From positions 39,962,035-40,026,034 of the forward strand of contig OZ025256.1 of the NCBI GenBank assembly GCA_964019135.1: a stretch of DNA of 64,000 nucleotides, read 5' to 3'. Origin of the DNA: Arenicola marina. Its lineage: Eukaryota > Annelida > Polychaeta > Arenicolidae. The first letter of the stretch is position 1. Each line of letters begins with the position of its first letter. Of this stretch, positions 45,101 through 57,100 are shown one piece after another. The position numbers and the translations under genes were made by a program. Under the pieces are notes generated by a model. It had not been told where the DNA came from and searched no databases. It saw only the letters and a program-made list of their open reading frames with translations.

Positions 45101-48100
45101 TGATCAGGAGAGGGGGTGATCAGGAGAGGGGTTGATCAGGAGAGGGTGATCAGGAGAGGGGTGATCAGGAGGGGGGTGATCACGAGGGGGTGATCACGAG
45201 GGGGTGATCAGGAGAGAGGTGATCAGGAGAAAGGCGATCAAGGAGAGAGGTGATCAGGAGAGGGGGTGATCTGGAGAGAGGGTGATCAGGAGAGGGGTTG
45301 TGAAGGAGGGGGTGATCAGGAGAGGGGGTGATCAGGAGAGGGGGTGATCAGAAGGGGTGATCAGGAGGGGGTGATCAGAAGAGGGGGTGATCAGGAGAGG
45401 AGGTGATCAGGAGAGGGAGTGATCAGGAGAGGGTGTGATCAGGAGATGGTGATCAGGAGAGGGGGTGATCAGGAGGGGTGATCAGGAGGGGGTGATCAGG
45501 AGAGGGGGTGATCAGGAGAGGGCGTGATCAGGAGGGGGTGATCAGGAGAGAGGTTATCTGGAAAGGGGGTGATCAGGAGAGGGGGTGATCAGGAAATAGG
45601 GGGATCAGGAGGGGGTGATTAGGAGAGGGGTGATCAGGAGAGGGGTGATCAGGAGAGGGGTGATCAGGAGAGGGGTGATCAAAAGAGGGGTGATCAGGAG
45701 AGGGGGTGATCAGGAGAGGGTGATCAGGAGAGGGGTGATCAGGAGAGGGGTGATCAGGAGAGGGGGTGATCAGGAGAGGGGGTGATCAGGAAATAGGGGG
45801 ATCAGGAGGGGGTGATTAGGAGAGGGGTGATCAGGAGAGGGGTGATCAGGAGAGGGGTGATCAGGAGAGAGGTGATCAGGAGAGGGGGTGATCAGGAAAT
45901 AGGGGGATTAGGAGAGGGGGTGATCAGGAAATAGGGTGATCAGGAGAGGGGGTGATCAGGAGGGAGTGATCAGGAGAGGGGTGATCAGGCGAGGGGTGAT
46001 CAGGAGAGGGGGTGATCAGGAGAGGGGGTGATCAGGAAATAGGGGGATTAGGAGAGGGGTGATCAGGAGCGGAGGGGTGATCAGGAGAGGGGGTGATCAG
46101 GAAATAGGGTGATCAGGAGAGGGGGTGATCAGGAGGGAGTGATCAGGCGAGGGGTGATCAGCAGAGGGGGTGATCAGGAGAGGGGGTGATCAGGAGAGGG
46201 GGTGATCAGGAAATAGGGTGATCAGGAGAGGGGGTGATCAGGAGGGAGTAATCAGGAGAGGGGTGATCAGGCGAGGGGTGATCAGGAGAGGTGGTGATCA
46301 GGAGAGGGGGTGATCAGGAAATAGGGGGATTAGGAGAGTGGTGATCAGGAGCGGAGGGGTGATCAGGAGATGGGGTGATCAGGAGAGGGTGATCAGGAGA
46401 GAGGTGATCAGGAGAGGGGTGATCAGGTGGGGGTGATCAGGCAGGGGTGATCAGGAGAGAGGTGATCAGGAGAGGGGCGATCAAGGAGAGAGGTGATCAG
46501 GAGAGGGGGTGATCTGGAGAGAGGGTGATCAGGAGAGGGGGTGATCAGGAGGGGGTGATCAGGAGGCGGTGATCAGGAGGGGGTGATCAGGAGAAGGGGT
46601 GATCAGGAGAGGGGGTGATCGGGAGGGGGTGATCAGGAGGGCGTGATCAGGAGAGGGGGTGATCAGGAGAGGAGGTGATCAGGAGAGAGGTGATCAGAAG
46701 AGGGGTGATCAGGAAAGGGGGTGATCAGGAGAGGGGGTAATCAGGAGAGGGGGTTATCAAGAGAGGGGTGATCAGGAGTTGGTGATCAGGAGAGGGGGTG
46801 ATCAGGAGAGGGGGTAATCAGGAGAGGGGGTAAGCAGGAGAGGAGTGATCAGGAGAGGGTGTGATCAGGAGAGGGCGTGATCAGGAGAGAGGGTGATCAA
46901 GAGAGGGTGTGATCAGGAGAGGGTGACCAGGAGAGGGGTGATCAGGAGAGAGGTGATCAGAAGAGGGGGTGATCAGGAGAGGGGGTGATCAGGAGAGGGA
47001 TGATCAGGAGAGAGGTGATCAGAAGAGGGGGTGATCAGGAGGGGGGTGATCAGGAGGGGGTGATGAGGAGGGGGTGACCAGGAGAGGGGTGATCAGGAGA
47101 GGGGGTGATCAGGAGAGGGTGTGATCAGGAGAGGGTGACCAGGAGAGGGGTGATCAGGAGAGAGGTGATCAGAAGAGGGGGTGATCAGGAGAGGGGGTGA
47201 TCAGGAGAGGGATGATCAGGAGAGAGGTGATCAGAAGAGGGGGTGATCAGGAGGGGGGTGATCAGGAGGGGGTGATGAGGAGGGGGTGATCAGGAGAGAG
47301 GTGATCAGGAGAAAGGCGATCAAGGAGAGAGGTGATCAGGAGAGGGGGTGATCTGGAGGGAGGGTGATCCGGAGAGGGGTTGTGAAGGAGGGGGTGATCA
47401 GGAGAGGGGGTGATCAGGAGAGGGGGTGATCAGGAGGGGGTGATCAGGAGGGGGTAATCAGAAGAGGGGGTGATCAGGAGAGGAGGTGATCCGGAGAGGG
47501 AGTGATCAGGAGGGAGTGATCAGGAGAGGGGTGATCAGGAGAGGGTGTGATCAGGAGATGGTGATCAGGAGAGCGGGTGATCAGGAGGGGTGATCAGGAG
47601 GGGGTGATCAGGAGAGGGGGTGATCAGGAGAGGGGGTGATCAGGTGGGGGTGATCAGGAGAGAGGTTATCTGGAGAGGGGGTGATCAGGAGAGGGGGTGA
47701 TCAGGAAATAGGGGGATCAGGAGGGGGTGATCAGGAGAGGGGTGATCAGGAGAGGGGTGATCAGAAAAGGGGTGATCAGAAGAGGGGTGATCAGGAGGGG
47801 GGGTGATCAGGAGAGGGTGATCAGGAGAGGGGTGATCAGGAGAGGGGTGATCAGGAGAGGGGGTGATCAGGAGAGGGGGTGATCAGGAAATAGGGGGATC
47901 AGGAGGGGGTGATTAGGAGAGGGGTGATCAGGGGGGGGTGATCAGGAGAGGGGTGATCAGGAGAGAGGTGATCAGGAGAGGGGGTGATCAGGAGAGGGGG
48001 TGATCAGGAGGGAGTGATCAGGAGAGGGGTGATCAGGCGAGGGGTGATCAGGAGAGGGGGTGATCAGGAGAGGGGTGATCAGGAAATAGGGGGATTAGGA

Positions 48101-51100
48101 GAGGGGTGATCAGGAGAGGAGGGGTGATCAGGAGAGGGGGTGATCAGGAGAGATTGATCAGGAGAGAGGTGATCAGGAGAGAGGTGATCAGGGGAGGGGC
48201 GATCAAGGAGAGAGGTGATCAGGAGAGGGGGTGATCTGGAGAGAGGGTGATCAGGAGAGGGGGTGATCAGTAGGGGGTGATCAGGAGGCGGTGATCAGGT
48301 GGGGGTGATCAGGAGAGGGGGTGATCAGGAGAGGGGGTGATCAGTAGGGGGTGATCAGGAGGGCGTGATCAGGAGAGGGGGTGATCAGGAGAGGAGGTGA
48401 TCAGGAGAGAGGTGATCAGAAGAGGGGTGATCAGGAAAGGGGGTGATCAGGAGAGGGGGTGATCAGGAGAGGGGGTGATCAAGAGAGGGGTGATCAGGAG
48501 TTGGTGATTAGGAGAGGGGGTGATCAGGAGAGGGGGTAATCAGGAGAGGGGGTAATCAGGAGAGGGGTGATCAGGAGAGGGTGTGATCAGGAGAGGGCGT
48601 GATCAGGAGAGAGGGTGATCAGGAGGGGGTGATCAGGAGGGGGTGATCAGGAGAGAGGTTATCTGGAGAGGGAGCGTTAAGCGGGGGGGTGATCAGGAGG
48701 GTGTGATCAGGAGGGGGTGATCAGGAAAGGGGGTGATCAGGAGGGGGTGATTAGGAGAGGGGTGATCAGAAGAGGGGTGATCAGGAGAGGGGGTGATCAG
48801 GAGAGGGGATGATAAGAAGCTGGTCGATCAGAAGTGGGTGTGATCGGGAGGGAGGTGATCAGGAGAGAGGGTGATCAGGAGAGGGGGTGATCAGGAGAGG
48901 GGGTGATCAGGAGAGGGTGATCAGGAGAGGGGGTGATCAGGAGGGGTGATCAGGAGAGGGGTGATCAGGAGAGAGGGGGATCAGGAGAAGGGTGATCAGG
49001 AGAGGGGTGATCAGGAGAGGGTGTGATCAGGAGGGGTCATCAGGAGGGGGTGATCAGGAGGGGTGATCAGGAAGGGTGATCAGAAGAGGGTGATCAGGAG
49101 AGGGTGTGATCAGGAGAGAGTGATCAGGAGAGGGGGTGATCAGAAGAGGGGGTTATCAAGAGAGGGGGTGATCAGAAGAGGGTGATCAGGAGAGGGGGTG
49201 ATCAGGAGAGGGGGTGATCAGGAAATAGGGGGATTAGGAGAGTGGTGATCAGGAGCGGAGGGGTGATCAGGAGATGGGGTGATCAGGAGAGGGTGATCAG
49301 GAGAGAGGTGATCAGGAGAGGGGTGATCAGGTGGGGGTGATCAGGCAGGGGTGATCAGGAGAGAGGTGATCAGGAGAGGGGCGATCAAGGAGAGAGGTGA
49401 TCAGGAGAGGGCGTGATCAGGAGAGAGGGTGATCAAGAGAGGGTGTGATCAGGAGAGGGTGACCAGGAGAGGGGTGATCAGGAGAGAGGTGATCAGAAGA
49501 GGGGGTGATCAGGAGAGGGGGTGATCAGGAGAGGGATGATCAGGAGAGAGGTGATCAGAAGAGGGGGTGATCAGGAGGGGGGTGATCAGGAGGGGGTGAT
49601 GAGGAGGGGGTGACCAGGAGAGGGGTGATCAGGAGAGGGGGTGATCAGGAGAGGGTGTGATCAGGAGAGGGTGACCAGGAGAGGGGTGATCAGGAGAGAG
49701 GTGATCAGAAGAGGGGGTGATCAGGAGAGGGGGTGATCAGGAGAGGGATGATCAGGAGAGAGGTGATCAGAAGAGGGGGTGATCAGGAGGGGGGTGATCA
49801 GGAGGGGGTGATGAGGAGGGGGTGATCAGGAGAGAGGTGATCAGGAGAAAGGCGATCAAGGAGAGAGGTGATCAGGAGAGGGGGTGATCTGGAGGGAGGG
49901 TGATCCGGAGAGGGGTTGTGAAGGAGGGGGTGATCAGGAGAGGGGGTGATCAGGAGAGGGGGTGATCAGGAGGGGGTGATCAGGAGGGGGTAATCAGAAG
50001 AGGGGGTGATCAGGAGAGGAGGTGATCCGGAGAGGGAGTGATCAGGAGGGAGTGATCAGGAGAGGGGTGATCAGGAGAGGGTGTGATCAGGAGATGGTGA
50101 TCAGGAGAGCGGGTGATCAGGAGGGGTGATCAGGAGGGGGTGATCAGGAGAGGGGGTGATCAGGAGAGGGGGTGATCAGGTGGGGGTGATCAGGAGAGAG
50201 GTTATCTGGAGAGGGGGTGATCAGGAGAGGGGGTGATCAGGAAATAGGGGGATCAGGAGGGGGTGATCAGGAGAGGGGTGATCAGGAGAGGGGTGATCAG
50301 AAAAGGGGTGATCAGAAGAGGGGTGATCAGGAGGGGGGGTGATCAGGAGAGGGTGATCAGGAGAGGGGTGATCAGGAGAGGGGTGATCAGGAGAGGGGGT
50401 GATCAGGAGAGGGGGTGATCAGGAAATAGGGGGATCAGGAGGGGGTGATTAGGAGAGGGGTGATCAGGGGGGGGTGATCAGGAGAGGGGTGATCAGGAGA
50501 GAGGTGATCAGGAGAGGGGGTGATCAGGAGAGGGGGTGATCAGGAGGGAGTGATCAGGAGAGGGGTGATCAGGCGAGGGGTGATCAGGAGAGGGGGTGAT
50601 CAGGAGAGGGGTGATCAGGAAATAGGGGGATTAGGAGAGGGGTGATCAGGAGAGGAGGGGTGATCAGGAGAGGGGGTGATCAGGAGAGATTGATCAGGAG
50701 AGAGGTGATCAGGAGAGAGGTGATCAGGGGAGGGGCGATCAAGGAGAGAGGTGATCAGGAGAGGGGGTGATCTGGAGAGAGGGTGATCAGGAGAGGGGGT
50801 GATCAGTAGGGGGTGATCAGGAGGCGGTGATCAGGTGGGGGTGATCAGGAGAGGGGGTGATCAGGAGAGGGGGTGATCAGTAGGGGGTGATCAGGAGGGC
50901 GTGATCAGGAGAGGGGGTGATCAGGAGAGGAGGTGATCAGGAGAGAGGTGATCAGAAGAGGGGTGATCAGGAAAGGGGGTGATCAGGAGAGGGGGTGATC
51001 AGGAGAGGGGGTGATCAAGAGAGGGGTGATCAGGAGTTGGTGATTAGGAGAGGGGGTGATCAGGAGAGGGGGTAATCAGGAGAGGGGGTAATCAGGAGAG

Positions 51101-54100
51101 GGGTGATCAGGAGAGGGTGTGATCAGGAGAGGGCGTGATCAGGAGAGAGGGTGATCAGGAGGGGGTGATCAGGAGGGGGTGATCAGGAGAGAGGTTATCT
51201 GGAGAGGGAGCGTTAAGCGGGGGGGTGATCAGGAGGGTGTGATCAGGAGGGGGTGATCAGGAAAGGGGGTGATCAGGAGGGGGTGATTAGGAGAGGGGTG
51301 ATCAGAAGAGGGGTGATCAGGAGAGGGGGTGATCAGGAGAGGGGATGATAAGAAGCTGGTCGATCAGAAGTGGGTGTGATCGGGAGGGAGGTGATCAGGA
51401 GAGAGGGTGATCAGGAGAGGGGGTGATCAGGAGAGGGGGTGATCAGGAGAGGGTGATCAGGAGAGGGGGTGATCAGGAGGGGTGATCAGGAGAGGGGTGA
51501 TCAGGAGAGAGGGGGATCAGGAGAAGGGTGATCAGGAGAGGGGTGATCAGGAGAGGGTGTGATCAGGAGGGGTCATCAGGAGGGGGTGATCAGGAGGGGT
51601 GATCAGGAAGGGTGATCAGAAGAGGGTGATCAGGAGAGGGTGTGATCAGGAGAGAGTGATCAGGAGAGGGGGTGATCAGAAGAGGGGGTTATCAAGAGAG
51701 GGGGTGATCAGAAGAGGGTGATCAGGAGAGGGGGTGATCAGGAGAGGGGGTGATCAGGAGGGGTGATCAGGAGAGGGGTGATCAGGAGAAGGGTGATCAG
51801 GAGAGGGGTGATCAGGAGAGGGTGTGATCAGGAGGGGGTGATCAGGAGAGGGTGATCAGGAGAGAGGTTATCTGGAGAGGGGGCGATCAGAAGAGGGTGA
51901 TCAGGAGAGGGGTTATCTGGAGAGGGGGTGATCAGAAGAGGGGTTATCAAGAGAGGGGGTGATCAGAAGAGGGTGATCAGGAGAGGGGGTGATCAGGAGA
52001 GGGGGTGATCAGGAGGGGTGATCAGGAGAGGGGTGATCAGGAGAGGGGGTGATCAGGAGAGGGGTGATCAGGAGAAGGGTGATCAGGAGAGGGGTGATCA
52101 GGAGAGGGTGTGATCAGGAGAGGGGGTGATCAGGAGAGGGGGTGATCAGGAGAGGGGTGATCAGGAGAAGGGTGATCAGGAGAGGGGTGATCAGGAGAGG
52201 GTGTGATCAGGAGAGGGGGTGATCAGGAGAGGGTGATCAGGAGAGGGGGTGATCAGGAGAGGGGGTGATCAGGAGAGGGTGATCAGGAGAGGGGGTGATC
52301 AGGAGGGGGTGATCAGGAGAGGGGGTGATCAGGAGAGGGGGTGATCAGGAGAGGGTGATCAGGAGAGGGGGTGATCAGGAGGGGGTGATCAGGAGAGGGG
52401 GTGATCAGGAGAGGGGTGATCAGGAGAAGGGTGATCAGGAGAGGGGTGATCAGGAGAGGGTGTGATCAGGAGAGGGGGTGATCAGGAGAGGGTGATCAGG
52501 AGAGGGGGTGATCAGGAGGGGGTGATCAGGAGAGGGGGTGATCAGGAGGGGGTGGTCAGGAGAGGGGGTGATCAGGAGAGGGGAGATCAGGAGAGGGGAG
52601 ATCAGGAGAGGGGGTGATCAGGAGAGGGGGTGAACAGGAGATGGGGTGATAAGAAGATGGTCGATCAGAAGAGGGGGTGATCAGGAGAGGGGTGATCAGG
52701 AAAGGGGGTGATCAGGACGGGGTGATCAGGAGGGGTGATCAGGAGAGGGGGGGATCAGGAGAGAGGTGATCAGGAGAGGGGATGATCAGGAGAAAGGTGA
52801 TCAGGAGAGGGGGTGAGCAGGAGAGGGGATGATCAGGAGAGGGGGATCAGGAGAGGGTGATCAGGAGAGGGGTGATCAGGAGGGGTGTGATCAGGAGGGG
52901 GTGATCAGGAGAGGGTGATCAGGAGAGAGGTTATCTGGAGAGCGGGCGATCAGGAGAGGGGTGATCAGGAGGGTGTGATCAGGAGGGGGTGATCAGGAGA
53001 GTGGGTGATCTGGAGGGTGTGATCAGGAAGGGGTGATCAGGAGAGGGGTGATCAGGAGAGGGGGTGATCAGGAGATGGGATGATAAGAAGATGGTCGATC
53101 AGAAGAGGGGGTGATCAGGAGAGGGGTGATCAGGAAAGGGGGTGATCAGGAGAGAGGGTGATCAGGCGAGTGGTGATCAGGAGAGGGGTGATCAGGAAAG
53201 GGGGTGATCAGGAGGGGGTGATCAGGAGGGGTGATCAGGAGAGGGGGTGATCAGGAGAGAGGTGATCAGGAGAGGGGTGATCAGGCGAGGGGGTGATCAG
53301 AAGAGGGGGTGATCAGGAGAGGGGTGATCAGGAAAGGGGGTGATCAGTAGGGGGTGATCAGTAGGGGTGATCAGGAGAGGGGGTGATCAGGAGAGAGGTG
53401 ATCAGGAGAGAGTTGAGCAGGAGAGGGGGTGATCAGGAGAGAGGTGATCAGGAGAGGGGGTGATCAGGAGAGAGGTGATCAGGAGAGGGGATGATGAAGA
53501 AAAGATGTGAGTCACTGAACAAGTAAAGGTGTGAGTCACTGAACAAGTAACGGTGTGAGTCACTGAACAAGTAAAGGTGTGAGTCACTGAACAAGTAAAG
53601 GTGTGAGTCACTGAACAAGTAAAGGTGTGAGTCACTGAACAAGTAAAGGTGTGAGTCACTGAACAAGTAAAGGTGTGAGTCACTGAACAAGTAAAGGTGT
53701 GAGTCACTGAACAAGTAAAGATGTGAGTCACTGAACAAGTAAAGGTGTGAGTCACTGAACAAGTAAAGGTGTGAGTCACTGAACAAGTAAAGATGTGAGT
53801 CACTGAACAAGTAAATATGTGAGTCACTGAACAAGTAAAGGTGTGAGTCACTGAACAAGTAAAGGTGTGAGTCACTGAACAAGTAAATATGTGAGTCACT
53901 GAACAAGTAAAGGTGTGAGTCACTGAACAAGTAAAGATGTGAGTCACTGAACAAGTAAAGATGTGAGTCACTGAACAAGTAAAGGTGTGAGTCATTGATT
54001 GAACCCAGGCGTGAGTAATTGTCACTGGACCAATAAACACATTATGACGCAAAGGTTCGTGGGTCACAAAACAGCTAAAGTGAAGTAGGAAAGTAAGGCA

Positions 54101-57100
54101 ACATGAATAAGCACATAATTTTTAGCAGTGAGCCACATATGTGCATCGTTGAGCAACACTGGCGTTCAAGAGTGCTTAGGGCAGCATGCTACACAAGTGC
54201 CCGTGATTATCATTGATTGAGTAATAAAGCTCTGCTTGCCGTACATCGTGGTAAGCTGTGCCGATGATGCCCAGGAACATGTTGATGGTGATGAAGTAGA
54301 CGAGGATGACGAAAGCTAAGAAGAACAGAGGCCCCAGTGTCCTGTAATGAGAGAAGACAGTGTCGCAACGTTAGGTGAACGTTAGATATTGGTAAAACAT
54401 AAAGGAATTTGGGCCACGAAGTGGTCATCAGTTAAAGTTGCATATCGAGCTTCGTGCGCGCCAACACTAAACCCGAAGACATATATATCACAAATTGGAG
54501 AAAATTCAATAGTTTCGTTTTATTAATTCAGAACCCTAATAAACATCGCCGTTTCGGCTGTGATGCGGCAAACGTGTCTATCCCGAGACACCGCGAACGC
54601 TGTCGCGGCACTGCTACTTATAACAAAGCATCGCAAAGCACACAAATTGATGACGTTTACCACTAAGTTGAAAACCTCTGGTAAATTGATATTACGGGCA
54701 AGGCTAAGAAACTCCAGTTGGCAGTCTGGTATGCGTGGAATATAGACAAAATAAATCTTGGATGATTCAAGGACTGATTATTATTTGTATTTGGACTTTT
54801 TTAGTTTTGGAGAGAAAGAGCAACTTTAAGCTTATCGAGAACCTTATGTGGCTGTATATATAGGGATCTATGGGTTCAGTAGATGTAATTTGTCATTTAA
54901 ACGATGTCTTGTGCATCGTATTAAATATCATAACGGCGTTCATATATTAACCAATCACCTGTCAGCGTTCTCCATTTCCCGGAAATCGAATCGACCAATC
55001 AGCATCGAGTACAGCGACTCCACCGTGTGCACAATGGTGAGAAAGTCGATCATTGTCTTCCCGAAGGCGAGGTAGGCGAAGGTGGAAAATGCGCCGAAGA
55101 TAATGACAAAGGTGATGCCGAAGTAGGCCAACTCTTTTCGACAGATGCGCAGTGTCTCAGCGAAGTGGTTCACGTGCTTGTTGAACCGCAGCAGTCTCAG
55201 GAACTTGATATTGGCGACGAAGACAATGGTTCCGATCAAGTAGCTGTACACCTCATCGTAGGCAGAGAACGCCATGAAGTTCGTGTATTTTTCTAGAAAT
55301 GATAAAGAGAGACATCATAATTAGCGATAAGACATACATGTTCACAAGGAATAGATATGAAGCGATCGCGGCATGCAAATATAACCTTCACAAACCAACC
55401 GATAAATAATAAACATAGAGTCCTTGCATTTTGAGAACATACATGAGCCAACTTTTTCTTTTAATTAAACGGCAGTGAAGATCCTAATATCCTAACGGTT
55501 TATTCCCGCAGATGAACATTATTTCGGTCGGATATTAGATTGGCATTTACATTCGGTCTCAAGATCTAAATTAAGTAAAAGGCAAGCCATTTTCGTGTGG
55601 ATATCATCTAACCTCAGATAAAGAGATTACGTGAAGGTCGATTGTACAACTGGATATATTGTTGGGTTAACTCTCGCACACTTGTAGACCGGAACACCAA
55701 ATTGATTGCGGGACTTTTTTTTATCCCGGAATTAGACTATAGAAGTAAAATACTAAAACAAATAAGAAACAGCAATTCTGCTGCATCATTACACGTCACA
55801 GTTACAAACGCCTTGATATAGAAACTGCTGATAATTGTTCATGTAAGGCTTTTAATTCAAGGAATATAATGATTACGTGAATGCTTCGTATGGATGTTTG
55901 TACTTATTTATGACCTCTTGGCAATAAATTATTTTATATAAAAAAAATATATATGTTGGCTCACCCGGATCTTCCGCTAGGTCCTCGAGCACCATTCTCC
56001 CGATGCCCTCACGTAGTGCAAACATGGAGATGGCGCCGATGGAGACCCCTATGATGCTGATCTCCAGGTAGTTCCAGGGGTCTGCCATGTACGCCTTGCG
56101 GTCCCGCCTGAAGGCCAGGGTCTCTCGCACCAGGAAGTAGACGATGAGACCCACGTAGACCAGCTCCGCGATGATCACCATGGTGTTCACGCCGCCCAGA
56201 CTCGTGTACAGCACGAATGACGTCACGCGAGGGAAGGGGAACACGCCGCCGATGGCCGGAAACTCGAACAGGTACTCCACCTGGCGGCGAATAAAATAAA
56301 CTGAATACAGTTAACTGCGTTTTGTGATAATCACCAGATTGTGGTAGGCGTTGGAAAACTCATTCAGATATTCAATATTAGTTTGATACCAGTCCGTTTT
56401 TCTATAATTAGAAGAATGATTGGTAAGATAATGTGGTTTGGAGTTTCAAGGAAGCAGATTTATATCAACAGAAAAAATAACACCGTCATATTTATCACTC
56501 TTAAAATGTATCCTTGGTATGGCAGGTTTATGTGTAGCGAGGTAGGGAGGTCAGTCGAGCGCATGCCTGTGCTGACCTGTGCGAAGATGCCGTATGTGGG
56601 GCTGTATGTCGTAAACTCCAGGAATACGGCTCTGGTGTAATAGTCCAGCCAGCTGTTTTCAATCAGCTGATTGATCATACTCAGGGCCTGGCCCTGGGTC
56701 GTCCCCAGGTCAGCCACGTAGCCCCCGCCGCCATAGGTACCCAGCTTCCCCCAGTACGGGATCCCGCGCAGGTCCACGAAGCTGTGGTACTTGTGGGCCT
56801 TCTCCAGGCCCGTCAGTTGCTCGGCTGTGTAGTTGGCGATCGGGTCGAGGGTCCAGTCCGTCGTGTAGTTCCGGTCCTCCTCGGTGAACAGGTTGTAGTC
56901 CTCGTTACACTCAATGACGTATTTCCGCATCATACCCACCGCGTCACATCGGTCTGAGAGCCGCGGGCAACAGAGGGTTAAAGCAGAGGAGACATTAACT
57001 TAGTTGGAGCGACGGGCAGCAAACGATTAAAGCAGAGGGTGAAGATGACATATTTTCTCAGTTGAAGCGGTGGCAGTTAAAGGGTGAACGTAGTATTACT

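Noticed and set aside
53402-54067. Repeat frames VTHTFTCS and FSDSHLYL
   Set aside because: Two frames of the 24-bp AP-1-containing array; both open, so not selected as protein.
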